Assembly: GCA_013003715.1 (NCBI GenBank)
Contig: JABDIN010000108.1
Span: 124,001-188,000, forward strand
Length of the DNA: 64,000 nt
Direction of reading: 5' to 3'
Source of the DNA: Desulfobacteraceae bacterium
GTDB lineage: Bacteria > Desulfobacterota > Desulfobacteria > Desulfobacterales > Desulfosarcinaceae
In this document: piece by piece, positions 18,201-26,580 of the stretch
Layout: the number at the start of each line of letters is the position of its first letter
How positions within the stretch are numbered: position 1 is the stretch's first letter
Notes under the pieces: generated by a model
The model's database searches: none
What the model saw: the letters and a program-made list of their open reading frames with translations, nothing else
What the model was told of the DNA's origin: nothing
Made by a program: the position numbers and the translations under genes

Positions 18201-21079
18201 CCGGGAAGTGAAAATGACAGTTTTTCGACACCGGTTTTACTGGTGAAGGGCGTTTCGCTGATCTGTTCATCCACGGTCTCCGTGACATATTTCGCCACGC
18301 CCTGGGTAAAATCCCCGGCCTTGAGGTAGGAATGCCACTGACGCCGCAACAGGCGGACCACCACCTGCTGCCCGGCCAAAAGGTCGCCCCTGGCGTCCGC
18401 CACGATCACTTCGGGATATAGCAGATCCGCATTATCCTGGAACCGCGGCACCTTGAGGCCCAGTACAAACGGCGGCAGGGCCAGTACCTGATGGGTGTTG
18501 GAGACGGTTTGATCGTCAGCGCCGGTCACCGTGGACTCGATCACATAACGCCGGGGCTGGGCGGTGGGTTCAATCCCCGGATCCAATGTGATGACATCGC
18601 CGCCCTGAATGTCGGTGGTGCCCTGTACCTGCCGGGCAGGGGTGCTGCGGAATCGGGCGTAGCCGGAAAAACGGGCATCCGTGGAATAATAGAACCCTTC
18701 GCGCTTCTGGGGTGTCCAGGTATACGGGAACTGGGTCACCCGCCATTCCACGGGCTGTTCGGCAACCCGGCCACCCGCGTAGTAGGCGGCGGTCATTTGC
18801 ACTTTGAACGGTTCATCCAGCCGAACCCTGTCCGGCCCATGGAGCTGAACCTCGAATTTCGGCAACCGGTACGCCTCCTTGGAAAAGGAGACCGGGCCGT
18901 AGCTTATGCCCTTGTACTCCAGGTAGGCGTAAAATTCACCGGTGGGCAACTTCGGCTCGTCAAATTGATGATAGAAACTGCCGTATTCGGTGATGGTCAC
19001 CGGATATCGCCATTCCATGTCACCGGAACTCCGGACCACCAGAAACCCCTTGCCGGCCACCGGCGACAGTTTCGCCGCGCTGTACCGGCGGAAATATCCT
19101 TTAAGGTGCACGGGTTCATCGGGCCGGTACACCGGCCGCTCGGTAAACAGATGACAGATGAGCCGCTCGGTTTCCTCAACCGGTGCAAGTTCATGCAGGG
19201 TCCATTGGAGCCATGTTTCCTGCCGCGCCTCCCAATGGCTGCGGGCAAATGCCTCGGGGGGACGGGTGGGATCCAGAACCAGGTGATCCCCGCCTTTCTG
19301 CACCCTGATACGGCGGACGTTACGCTGCAACCGCCGTGCGTCATCATTGGTCAATGGCCAGGTGAAGATACCCGTATTGTCGGTATTGCCGTCTGCAAAA
19401 ACACTCCACCGGTTGCTCCCGCCCTTCCGCTCCGAGCCTTCCACCAGCACCCTGGCATTTTTCACCGGTCGACCGGTGGCGATGGAGGTCACCGCGAACT
19501 TCACAGCACGGGATTCCTCGAAGGTGGACAGGGAGAGATCCGTGGACTGCACCCGGATCCATTCTCTCGACGTAGACCCGTCCAGGATGCGAATCCCCAC
19601 TAGATAGGTGCCCGGAGCGTCCTTTCCGTCCAGCAACTGGAAATGGGGTGACAAATCCAGTCCGAACGAGGCGGTGGAGCCGGAACGCCGCAAGGGGATG
19701 GGAATCAATTGAGACAATGCCGGAGATCCCAGGGACTTGATCTGGCCGGACAAGGCATCGGCGGATATGTATCGATCGGGACGTGAAAAGGGTACGGGCT
19801 CTTCTCCCGGTGCAAACGGTTGTCGGTCCTCGTCAACAGCCACCGGGTGATTCGGGAACGGCCAGAACGACCGGTCCAGCGGATCCACTTTATAAATTCT
19901 CAGGTCAGCCCGCTGGAATCCCCGGCCCTTCAGGGGAACCATCTTGGGGCCGAATCGTTCCAGAATACCCTGGCTCGTTTTCCATTGTAAAAAACCTTCG
20001 GTGGCCGGGTAGTATAGAAACAGGCTTGCCGGAACGGTCATGGACAATGGCCTGCCGGCCCTATCCGTGATGTCGGCGGGGAAGAGCGACACTTGGTAAA
20101 GTGTATCCGCAACAAAATCCCCCTGCACGTATAGTACGTTGGATTCAAGGGTATACCTGAGATTTTCCACAACCGGGCTGAAACGGACCAGGTTGCGCAG
20201 GCCGGTGGGTGACGGGTCGGTCACCGGTGATGAGAACCAGATTTCCACGGTGCGGTTCTCCGCCGGGCATTCCAGGGCTTGTTCCCGGGAATAATCGGTG
20301 CGTTGGGTTGGAATGGGATATGTCTGCCCGCCACATCCGCAATGGGTGATGTGAAACGGTCTTGCCGTGGAAAAGGTAATGGTATGGAAGGCTTCAGCCC
20401 CATCATCGGCCAGGGAGAGCTTTAAATTCACCAGCACCTTGGTGCCGGGACCGATGCGCTCCTTCAGGGCGAGGACATAACCCGCCGGATCATTCCGGTT
20501 GCGCCGTTCCATGACCTTCACGGTGAAATGACGGTGGTCCAGAACCACGGCATCCGTGTCGTCCCCCCCGGGCAGGGGTCTGAGCCGGATGCTGACCATC
20601 CGGGACAGGACACCCGGATCTATGGGCTCCGGGAAACTCAGGGTGATGGCATCCACCGGGGGCAACCCGGTTTCAACGTTCGTGGGGATCGTATTTGTGG
20701 GGACCGACATGAGCGTAAAAAGCCGATGCTCCCGGTTCCCCACGGTCCAGACGAACCCGGCCATGGCGGGCCATGGTTCGGCCGGCCTGAACTGGAGCGT
20801 CCGGGCATTCAGCCATGTATAAGCCCCGGGATGCGTCGGGTCAAGGTCTACATACTTGTCCGGAAAATCCTCGGCACCGCCCTGTTTCGGTCCGGTATCC
20901 TGATCGAAAAACAGCGTAACCGGATCCCACCGCCGCAAAAAAGCATCGGGCACGATATGCGCTCCCGGCGGCCGGTGAAGGCCGGGGGGAGACGGCTCGG
21001 CGCCGGCAGCCAAGGGACAGAGGAGTAGAAGGCTCAATATGCAGCAGATTATTAATTTATCGAATATTCTGGACGCCAT
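15254..21079 (-). CDS. Bacterial alpha-2-macroglobulin family protein (thioester type)
   Basis: This is a periplasmic or membrane-associated protease trap of about 1941 residues. A signal peptide occupies residues 1-27 or so (FDKLIICCILSLLLLCPLAAGA); there is no lipobox cysteine at the cut, unlike the E. coli lipoprotein form. Macroglobulin-type (MG) beta domains fill the first half, including the segment near HLFTERPVYRPDEPVHLKGY. The thioester motif GCTEQ has its cysteine at residue 1451 inside YQYPHGCTEQRISRARAFLAA, and a helical alpha/alpha-toroid complement-like domain and receptor-like C-terminal domain follow. I chose the ATG at 21079 because GGAG lies six bases upstream; an upstream TTG at 21091 overlaps that site. 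It is flanked upstream by a giant secreted protein and downstream by pbpC, apparently in one transcript. Confidence 0.92.
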   Translation of the reverse strand: MASRIFDKLIICCILSLLLLCPLAAGAEPSPPGLHRPPGAHIVPDAFLRRWDPVTLFFDQDTGPKQGGAEDFPDKYVDLDPTHPGAYTWLNARTLQFRPAEPWPAMAGFVWTVGNREHRLFTLMSVPTNTIPTNVETGLPPVDAITLSFPEPIDPGVLSRMVSIRLRPLPGGDDTDAVVLDHRHFTVKVMERRNRNDPAGYVLALKERIGPGTKVLVNLKLSLADDGAEAFHTITFSTARPFHITHCGCGGQTYPIPTQRTDYSREQALECPAENRTVEIWFSSPVTDPSPTGLRNLVRFSPVVENLRYTLESNVLYVQGDFVADTLYQVSLFPADITDRAGRPLSMTVPASLFLYYPATEGFLQWKTSQGILERFGPKMVPLKGRGFQRADLRIYKVDPLDRSFWPFPNHPVAVDEDRQPFAPGEEPVPFSRPDRYISADALSGQIKSLGSPALSQLIPIPLRRSGSTASFGLDLSPHFQLLDGKDAPGTYLVGIRILDGSTSREWIRVQSTDLSLSTFEESRAVKFAVTSIATGRPVKNARVLVEGSERKGGSNRWSVFADGNTDNTGIFTWPLTNDDARRLQRNVRRIRVQKGGDHLVLDPTRPPEAFARSHWEARQETWLQWTLHELAPVEETERLICHLFTERPVYRPDEPVHLKGYFRRYSAAKLSPVAGKGFLVVRSSGDMEWRYPVTITEYGSFYHQFDEPKLPTGEFYAYLEYKGISYGPVSFSKEAYRLPKFEVQLHGPDRVRLDEPFKVQMTAAYYAGGRVAEQPVEWRVTQFPYTWTPQKREGFYYSTDARFSGYARFRSTPARQVQGTTDIQGGDVITLDPGIEPTAQPRRYVIESTVTGADDQTVSNTHQVLALPPFVLGLKVPRFQDNADLLYPEVIVADARGDLLAGQQVVVRLLRRQWHSYLKAGDFTQGVAKYVTETVDEQISETPFTSKTGVEKLSFSLPGAGVYIVQVESSDLLGRSQMVSVDLFAGGKEPVTWSKPAAKTFTVTAEKKSYAPGETAKLVLESPFQNARAIAVVEIPGDRNRYEWVDIKNGTGVFTLDIDREFIPAIPVHFLLMRGRVGKAPESPVQPDLGKPATLAASVWVTVKTNEHRVLVDLAHPDKAQPGDRIDVTINLTDNDEKPIAGEVTLWLVDQAALALGTEQRLDPLPDFIVHRDSRITIRDVRNQVQGYLPFMEEPGGDAPDMMEARMAAPADLLDRVTIRKNFSPVPYFNPAIIIGRSGTAVVQVQLPDNLTRFKIRAKAVSGPDRFGFGKGEVAVRLPVIVQPSLPRFVRPGDRFSAVAIGRVVEGEGGDGKSEMRAEGLELQTAGQQSFQWDPGRANRIEYEVRVLPQTITPGGGLDRDTVRITVGVERTADAARDAFSVELPIRPDRRPVREQKLAGLAGDETLIIPAVTETVRPGSLKRSLLISGQPGLVRMAAGLDYLYQYPHGCTEQRISRARAFLAAKKFRTLLADNDNDARIDKVVNDTLAWLDSVMDANGLTAYWPGSTGYVSLTAWTLQFMVEAGDAGYPVNEQLMAEASRSLKQALRSDYAHHIFGEAYADRCWSLIALADAGLLDKGYAAELSRKSEFLSLESLAHVTQALARSGEAGGDVMEGLRERLFKGLVFRLHQGEKIYGGLQKSVSIYNALVLPSETRTISEVLRAVARMNNGSRDQDLLARALVTLGQGDGWGSTNANAAALLALTDHYRQESADGTPKTIEEFTGGTKRTIELSSGNDLKQTIYTDAHEISLKLLNSRPEDRLAVRSDIRYLPGDDGSHAASRTNGFVVRSEILRVADEGKPFVREKIDTPGSELGFGVGDIVETHVELVNPEDRHYVAVVVPLAAGMEPMNPNLATAAAESRPKGVLTRAPDYVAYMDDQMAFYYNQLPKGIYHFYFRTRAVIPGQYIQPPAYAEMMYKQAVNGQGNGVKVVIESKAGE

Positions 21080-21110
21080 GTTTTTCTCCAAAAAAGAGAT
21101 GAATTGAGAA

Positions 21111-21125
21111 TATCAAATGTTAAAT
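21111..21125. repeat. AT-rich intergenic motif, third copy
   Basis: TATCAAATGTTAAATT in the gap between the giant protein and the alpha-2-macroglobulin gene; on the minus strand it reads AATTTAACATTTGATA. It is similar to the copies at 11011 and 58012. Confidence 0.35.
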
Positions 21126-21165
21126 TACAAATTTAAAAATGATAAAACAAGAACCAGGCTCTGAT

Positions 21166-24100
21166 TTAAAATTCATCTTCCCCTTTTTCCATCTCCAGGT
21201 ATCGCCGAATCACCTCTTCAGGCGGCCCCTTGTCCGGCGGCTGGATGCCCACCACGGCGGGTTGAACCTGTACGGCACGGGCATCCTTCGGCACACTGAC
21301 CTCAAGGACGTATGTGCCCGCCGGGAGATCGTGTATCTGAACCAGTCCCTGTCCCAGTACCCGGCCCTCATTGTCCATCAGCCGGCTCACCGCCTGGTCC
21401 GAATCCCCTCTGACGCCGACCCCCACCCGCCCCGGGGTGGTCACGGCAAAGGAGAAGAGTCGGTTTTCTCCGGGTGCAAGCCTGACCATCGGCCCGAGCC
21501 CCTCTTTCAAGTCGCGGATGGCCGTGAACGAATGGCGGGCGATTCCGGATAGCGCCTGTGTGCCGAGGGCCACGAGGGTGACCTGGTTTTCACCCGCCGG
21601 CAGATAGTGATGCAGGTCCACACCATCGGCATGGATATCCGCCGATGACGGGCCGTCTGCCGATCCGACCCGCACCAGGGCCGGTATGTCCGTCCCCAGT
21701 GACAGCATGGTCGGGGTGTCCCGGTTGTATCTCAAGGTCATGGTTTTTCCCGTAAGGGCTGTTCGGTTTCCGGCACGGACGGTCACGGTATTCCGGGCCG
21801 CCGGTACCTGCCACGGATTTGTTTTCCGGCTTTCCAGCCACACGGCGGTTACCCCCCGGCCATGATGCAATAGCAACCGTCCGCTGCCCGGCAACCGGAA
21901 TTGCCTGCCGGATTGCAGACGGCCGTCATGGTCAAGGAAAATCCCACGGCTTTCCGGTCCGCGGACAAAAAGATGAAATCCTTCACCATCGTTGTGTGCC
22001 GGGAGATCGACCTTCAGCTCGAAAACGCCCCCATGGGAGAAGTATCGGGTAAACACGGCATCGGCGGCCACCATCGGCAATGCCGCGGTGTCCGGCGGCA
22101 ACAGGGTGGCTTCGGCCATGGCCGTGGAAGAACCCGTGTGGTAAAAGGCCACCTGATCGGCCGTACGGGTGTATGTGGCCACCATATCCCGATCTCCCGA
22201 CCATCCCAGTCCGGTTTGACGGCCGTCGCCGAGAAACCGTACTGCGGTCCGGGCCGGGACCACCAGCTTGATTCGTTTCACACCCTCGGGCAGATCATAT
22301 GTCCGTGAATGGCCGGGCAGCAACTCAATATCGTTGACACCCCAAGTCAGGCCGCCCGAATGGCCGGGGATAAATTCATGAACCGCCAATGCCACGGAAA
22401 GGCCTGCCGCTGAGCCGCCGGCATCCCAGATATGAACCGCACCTGGGCCCTTTCCCGCCATAAGGGCCGCCGCGGTATGCTCGCCGCCCCCTGAATTGTC
22501 CATATCCACCGGGGACGGCTTGTTGGTCACGGCAGCCACACCGGGATGTCCGGACCGTGAGTCGGCCGTGATCAACAGGTGGCTATCCCCCCGGGACCGG
22601 GTCACATTCATCCGGGCCCTTCGCTGCGGCGGTAGGGAAAACTGAACATCCCCGGCCGCTGACAGGCGAACACGTCTCAATTCCATGGACTCACCGGGGG
22701 GACGATCTGAATTGATGAGCAGCCAGATCCGGTCCTGATCCGCGGTGATGATATCGTTTACCGGTTCGAATGCACGCAGCGCACCGGTGGAAACCAGAGT
22801 GCGCTCCGCATTCGCGTCGTTGAATGCAAGCAGGCCCGGACCGGACAGATTCAGGGCGGCCAGGTGCAGATCCGGCCGCGAGGGATGAACGTTCACCCAA
22901 TTAAGACGCTGGTTTCCGGTATCGGCTTCGGTACCGGGTGTCAGGTCGACGGTCAGCACATGGATCGCCATTTCCGCCGGCCGCTGGTCGACGGTCCAGA
23001 CCTGAAGCCGCAGGCGGGTGTCCGCCTCCCGGACCGGCACGGCAATGGCCGGTGATGTTCCGGAGAGGCGTTGCAGGGTCGACCATCCTGTTTCCCCCTG
23101 TATCTCGATGGACATACCCATGGCATGATCGGATTTTCCGGTGGCCACGAGGACGGTGCCGGGGGTCACACCGGTGATGGGGAAGGTATGCACCCTTATA
23201 TCCGCAACGGAAAAGTCGGCCGGCGGTTCAAGGGGCGGCTCCATGATTTCCCCGGACTGGACCATGGATATCCGGCATTGGGCACCGGTAGCGCCCACAG
23301 GGGCAACCCGCAACCGGTAAAATCCCGGTTCCAGGCGGCGCGCGAGGTAAAAATTCCAATCCTCGGAGCGGTCATCACTGCCGTCGATCAGATTACCGGC
23401 GCCATCATACAACATGGCCCTGACGTCCTGGCTGCCGTAGGAGGAGATTTCCACCAGCCCGGATCGGCTCACGGACAAGGGGATGTCGGCAGGGGCGTTC
23501 ACCTGGCGGGAATCACCGGAGACGAGCTGCAGCGTGGAAATGGCGACGACATAATCCAGCCGGTTGTTGGGGCGGACACTCTTTGCCCTGAGGCAGTATT
23601 CGCCGGCATCGAGGACCGCCGACCAGGTTTTCCCCGGTAGTATCTGCATATCCGGCGACACGGTCTGCGATGCCGGATCAACGAGGTCACCGCTCATCAG
23701 GGCACCGAGCGCAATACGTACATCCGCCGGGGCCGGCAGGGTGAAACACCATTGGTCCGGGACCCGTTCCCCGCCGGGCTCCGGCTCCATCCATCGATGC
23801 CCAACGGATGTGTTCACATCGATATGATGCGGGCCATGGCCGCTGAACGCCATGGGCTCCGGAACCTTCTCGAACAGAGTCACCGCACGGGCGGTCACCG
23901 GTTGCGGCAATATCACCAGACGATACACCCCCGGGGAAAAACGGCGGTCGAACAAGGCTCTTTGCCCGGGTATGGTCAGGGGCCATCCCCCGGCATCCTC
24001 GAGCCGCGCTGTATAGGCCCGGTTCAGCCCCAGGGTTTCCACCCGGTATCGTCCGGTTTCCGTTATCTGGAATTCGTATTGGATGCCCTCTCCGGCCGGC

Positions 24101-26391
24101 AGGCTTTTGCGGACCGGGATACCGGATATCAGGCGGCCGCCGTTGCGCAGAGGGGTGCGGGAGAGCATTACCCCCAGATGTCCCCGGGTTTGGCCCCGGG
24201 GTTTCACCGACAACTGATAATCCCCCTGCCGCAGATATTGTTGAATCAAAAAATTCCGCCCCACGCCGTTGGCTGCCTGCCGGTCGAAGGATACCATGGT
24301 TCGCGTTCTCAGGTTGCCTTCGGTTTCCAGCAGACCGGTGGATGCCAGCCGGTACAGGGAGTCGGATGCCACCTTGACATTAAAGGTCGCTGTCTGCCGC
24401 CGTTTCAGATCCAGGTAGATGGGCGAGGTATCGTCCAGGGTCCGGAAATCCGGTATGGCCGCCAATTCCCGTTCGGGCAGCGGGGGCAGGGAAACGCTCT
24501 CCTTCAACCGCTCGGGCAGGAATTCCAGGTTGTATTGAAAGGCCTTGTCACCGTCATTGGGAATGCGGATACGGTATTGTCCGGCAGTCAGGTGATGAGT
24601 GGCTTTTAAAGCACTGCGGTCCACCGCCAGTTCAATTAGTTGCCCGCTACCGGCCACGGCGCGGACATCTCCGGGCTCATCGACGCGGATCGGGATGTCC
24701 AGAGACCTGCCCGGTTCATGGGTAACGGGAAGCGCATCCTGCAAATCAATGGGCAGCGGCCGGAGCACCAAACCGGTTTTCACACCGGGCCGTTGATTCA
24801 GGTACAAGGTGTACCGGGAGCTGTTGTCGAGCATCCGACTGCCATACCGGTTGCCATACAACGGAAAGGCATATTCGGGCGCACCGATAGCCCGTACGGG
24901 ATCCAGGCGGACCTCAAGAATGCCTTTCCCCTGGCTTGCCGGAGACATGGTGAGTTTATAAATACCGGTGTCCAGATCCCAGGTATATCCGGCATTCCGA
25001 AACGCCGGCGGCTCATAATTTTTCGGCCGTCTTATAAAAAACGGCTCGATCCGGTACCGGGCATGGGCCCCGGTTTCCGAGAGGGTATATCCGCCGGCAT
25101 CCCTGACGTCGATAAAAAGGGTGAGCTGGCTCAACAAGTTGAATTTACCCCGCCACCCCGTCCGTTCGTCCAGGCGGACCAGTTGCCTGTCGACCAACCG
25201 CTCCGTCTGATGCCGGGGTGTTTCCGTCAACAGCGAGGTCACATCCACGGTGTCCCGCACATCACCGGCAGTGATGGTGCTGATCCAATGGGCCCCGTTT
25301 CCCTTGATCCGGTGCTCCCGGGCGGCATTGAAATGCTGCAGAACGTATGGTTTACCGGTTTCACGCTGAATGGTCACCTGATTGTATCCATTGTCGGCAC
25401 GGGCCGAGGAGAGTTCCGCCACGGGCGGCACGGATTTTTTGCTGATACCGGCACTGGGGCCGGACACGGCAAAAGGGCGGTTTGGATTGAAGGGCGATAC
25501 CTGAATCCGGGCGTTTTCGGCCTCGGGCAGTTCGAGACGGTAAAAGGTTGCCGATTTGGGTACAAGGAACCGGTCCAGACCGAATGGACCTGCTTCATAG
25601 TGCCCCCGGCCCGCCGTGGGGAGAGTGGGAATACCATACCGGATATGGAACGGAAACCGGTCGTCATCCCCGGTCCAGTCCAGGGGGATACCCCCGTAGG
25701 CGGTGACCCGGTACAACCCGGCATTGAGACGCGCCGTCAGCCGGCATACACGAAGGAACCTTCCGGGTGCCGGTTCCAACATATTTTTTTCCGGAACGGC
25801 ATCCACCAGCCAGGAGCCGTCTTTCCAGAATCGCAAATCCGTGAGACTTCGTCCGGCCGCCTCAATGGCCACAACCTCGTCTTTTGGTATTCGCAACCAG
25901 AAAGACCGCTGTTCCACATCTTTCAGCTCGGATCGAACCGTCTTATACGCCACCAGCAACGGTGGTGAGGGCATATTCCGTTCAGTGAAGGGACGAACCG
26001 ACAGGGTTGCCGTCCCTTCTCCTTTTTCATGGGAGGTGATGATCAATTTGTATTGGCCATGCTCGAGAAAGGTATCGATCCGCCCGTTCGAAATCCCGGC
26101 TTCGCCTGACCGATCCCCTGGACCGGCCATGCGGTCGATCAATTGCAGCGCCGATCCTTCCGGGCCTTGGACACTCAGGGCATACCGGCCGAAATCAGGG
26201 ATGGTGAGAACCGCTTCCTGCCTGCCAGTGGCGGGAAGCGTTGTTTTGGACAGCACAAGCGCCGCGCCTTCCGCCGGGAAAGCAACCGCCAGGATGACAA
26301 TCATCGCGGCATTCGCCATGATAAAACAGGGAGACAAGGCATCACGGGCTGAGACAAGCAAAACTCCGAACCAGCGGCGATTGTATTTCAT
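21166..26391 (-). CDS. Giant secreted beta-repeat protein, partner of alpha-2-macroglobulin
   Basis: I do not recognise a named family for this protein of about 1741 residues. The start at 26391 is chosen because AAGGAG lies 11 bases upstream; longer in-frame starts have no ribosome-binding site. The N-terminus (MKYNRRWFG...) has a basic stretch and a hydrophobic segment (MIVILAVAFPAEGAA), a likely export signal. The mature part is made of repeated beta units, each ending in a strand of the form pG-x-Y-x-L/I: HGQYKLIITS, AGQYRIRIPN, QGDYQLSVKP, PGVYRLVILP, AGEYCLRAKS, PGFYRLRVAP and AGTYVLEVSV. This is the pattern of bacterial pre-peptidase C-terminal (PPC)-like domains. No catalytic motif is visible. 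It is followed 86 bp later by the alpha-2-macroglobulin gene and then pbpC, suggesting a role in envelope defence or protease capture. Confidence 0.75.
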   Translation of the reverse strand: MKYNRRWFGVLLVSARDALSPCFIMANAAMIVILAVAFPAEGAALVLSKTTLPATGRQEAVLTIPDFGRYALSVQGPEGSALQLIDRMAGPGDRSGEAGISNGRIDTFLEHGQYKLIITSHEKGEGTATLSVRPFTERNMPSPPLLVAYKTVRSELKDVEQRSFWLRIPKDEVVAIEAAGRSLTDLRFWKDGSWLVDAVPEKNMLEPAPGRFLRVCRLTARLNAGLYRVTAYGGIPLDWTGDDDRFPFHIRYGIPTLPTAGRGHYEAGPFGLDRFLVPKSATFYRLELPEAENARIQVSPFNPNRPFAVSGPSAGISKKSVPPVAELSSARADNGYNQVTIQRETGKPYVLQHFNAAREHRIKGNGAHWISTITAGDVRDTVDVTSLLTETPRHQTERLVDRQLVRLDERTGWRGKFNLLSQLTLFIDVRDAGGYTLSETGAHARYRIEPFFIRRPKNYEPPAFRNAGYTWDLDTGIYKLTMSPASQGKGILEVRLDPVRAIGAPEYAFPLYGNRYGSRMLDNSSRYTLYLNQRPGVKTGLVLRPLPIDLQDALPVTHEPGRSLDIPIRVDEPGDVRAVAGSGQLIELAVDRSALKATHHLTAGQYRIRIPNDGDKAFQYNLEFLPERLKESVSLPPLPERELAAIPDFRTLDDTSPIYLDLKRRQTATFNVKVASDSLYRLASTGLLETEGNLRTRTMVSFDRQAANGVGRNFLIQQYLRQGDYQLSVKPRGQTRGHLGVMLSRTPLRNGGRLISGIPVRKSLPAGEGIQYEFQITETGRYRVETLGLNRAYTARLEDAGGWPLTIPGQRALFDRRFSPGVYRLVILPQPVTARAVTLFEKVPEPMAFSGHGPHHIDVNTSVGHRWMEPEPGGERVPDQWCFTLPAPADVRIALGALMSGDLVDPASQTVSPDMQILPGKTWSAVLDAGEYCLRAKSVRPNNRLDYVVAISTLQLVSGDSRQVNAPADIPLSVSRSGLVEISSYGSQDVRAMLYDGAGNLIDGSDDRSEDWNFYLARRLEPGFYRLRVAPVGATGAQCRISMVQSGEIMEPPLEPPADFSVADIRVHTFPITGVTPGTVLVATGKSDHAMGMSIEIQGETGWSTLQRLSGTSPAIAVPVREADTRLRLQVWTVDQRPAEMAIHVLTVDLTPGTEADTGNQRLNWVNVHPSRPDLHLAALNLSGPGLLAFNDANAERTLVSTGALRAFEPVNDIITADQDRIWLLINSDRPPGESMELRRVRLSAAGDVQFSLPPQRRARMNVTRSRGDSHLLITADSRSGHPGVAAVTNKPSPVDMDNSGGGEHTAAALMAGKGPGAVHIWDAGGSAAGLSVALAVHEFIPGHSGGLTWGVNDIELLPGHSRTYDLPEGVKRIKLVVPARTAVRFLGDGRQTGLGWSGDRDMVATYTRTADQVAFYHTGSSTAMAEATLLPPDTAALPMVAADAVFTRYFSHGGVFELKVDLPAHNDGEGFHLFVRGPESRGIFLDHDGRLQSGRQFRLPGSGRLLLHHGRGVTAVWLESRKTNPWQVPAARNTVTVRAGNRTALTGKTMTLRYNRDTPTMLSLGTDIPALVRVGSADGPSSADIHADGVDLHHYLPAGENQVTLVALGTQALSGIARHSFTAIRDLKEGLGPMVRLAPGENRLFSFAVTTPGRVGVGVRGDSDQAVSRLMDNEGRVLGQGLVQIHDLPAGTYVLEVSVPKDARAVQVQPAVVGIQPPDKGPPEEVIRRYLEMEKGEDEF

Positions 26392-26498
26392 GGCAATCGA
26401 TACTCCTTGGAAAGATAAAGGTGAAGAGCTCCCCTGATGCTGCAGAGGCGATGCAGCCAGAACCGTCGGGGTGAAGAGATCCGTGAGACTATGGGACG

Positions 26499-26527
26499 AC
26501 AATACCAGAAGCCGGTGCCAAGCTCAA
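26499..26527 (-). promoter_or_regulatory. Candidate sigma-70 promoter of the giant-protein operon
   Basis: On the minus strand: TTGAGC, 17 bases, TATTGT, about 110 bases before the ATG at 26391. Four of six bases match in each hexamer. Confidence 0.35.
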
Positions 26528-26580
26528 GAGCGCTTTGTTGCGGGCAAAGGGCGACCGCATCTGGAATCGGCGCGGATTGT

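Noticed and set aside
24640-25968. Plus-strand open frame of 442 codons opposite the giant secreted protein
   Set aside because: The minus-strand frame has a ribosome-binding site, export signal and repeated beta units; this one has none.
26505-26520. Sigma-54-like TGGCAC on the minus strand upstream of the giant protein
   Set aside because: The -12 element has no GC doublet at the needed spacing.
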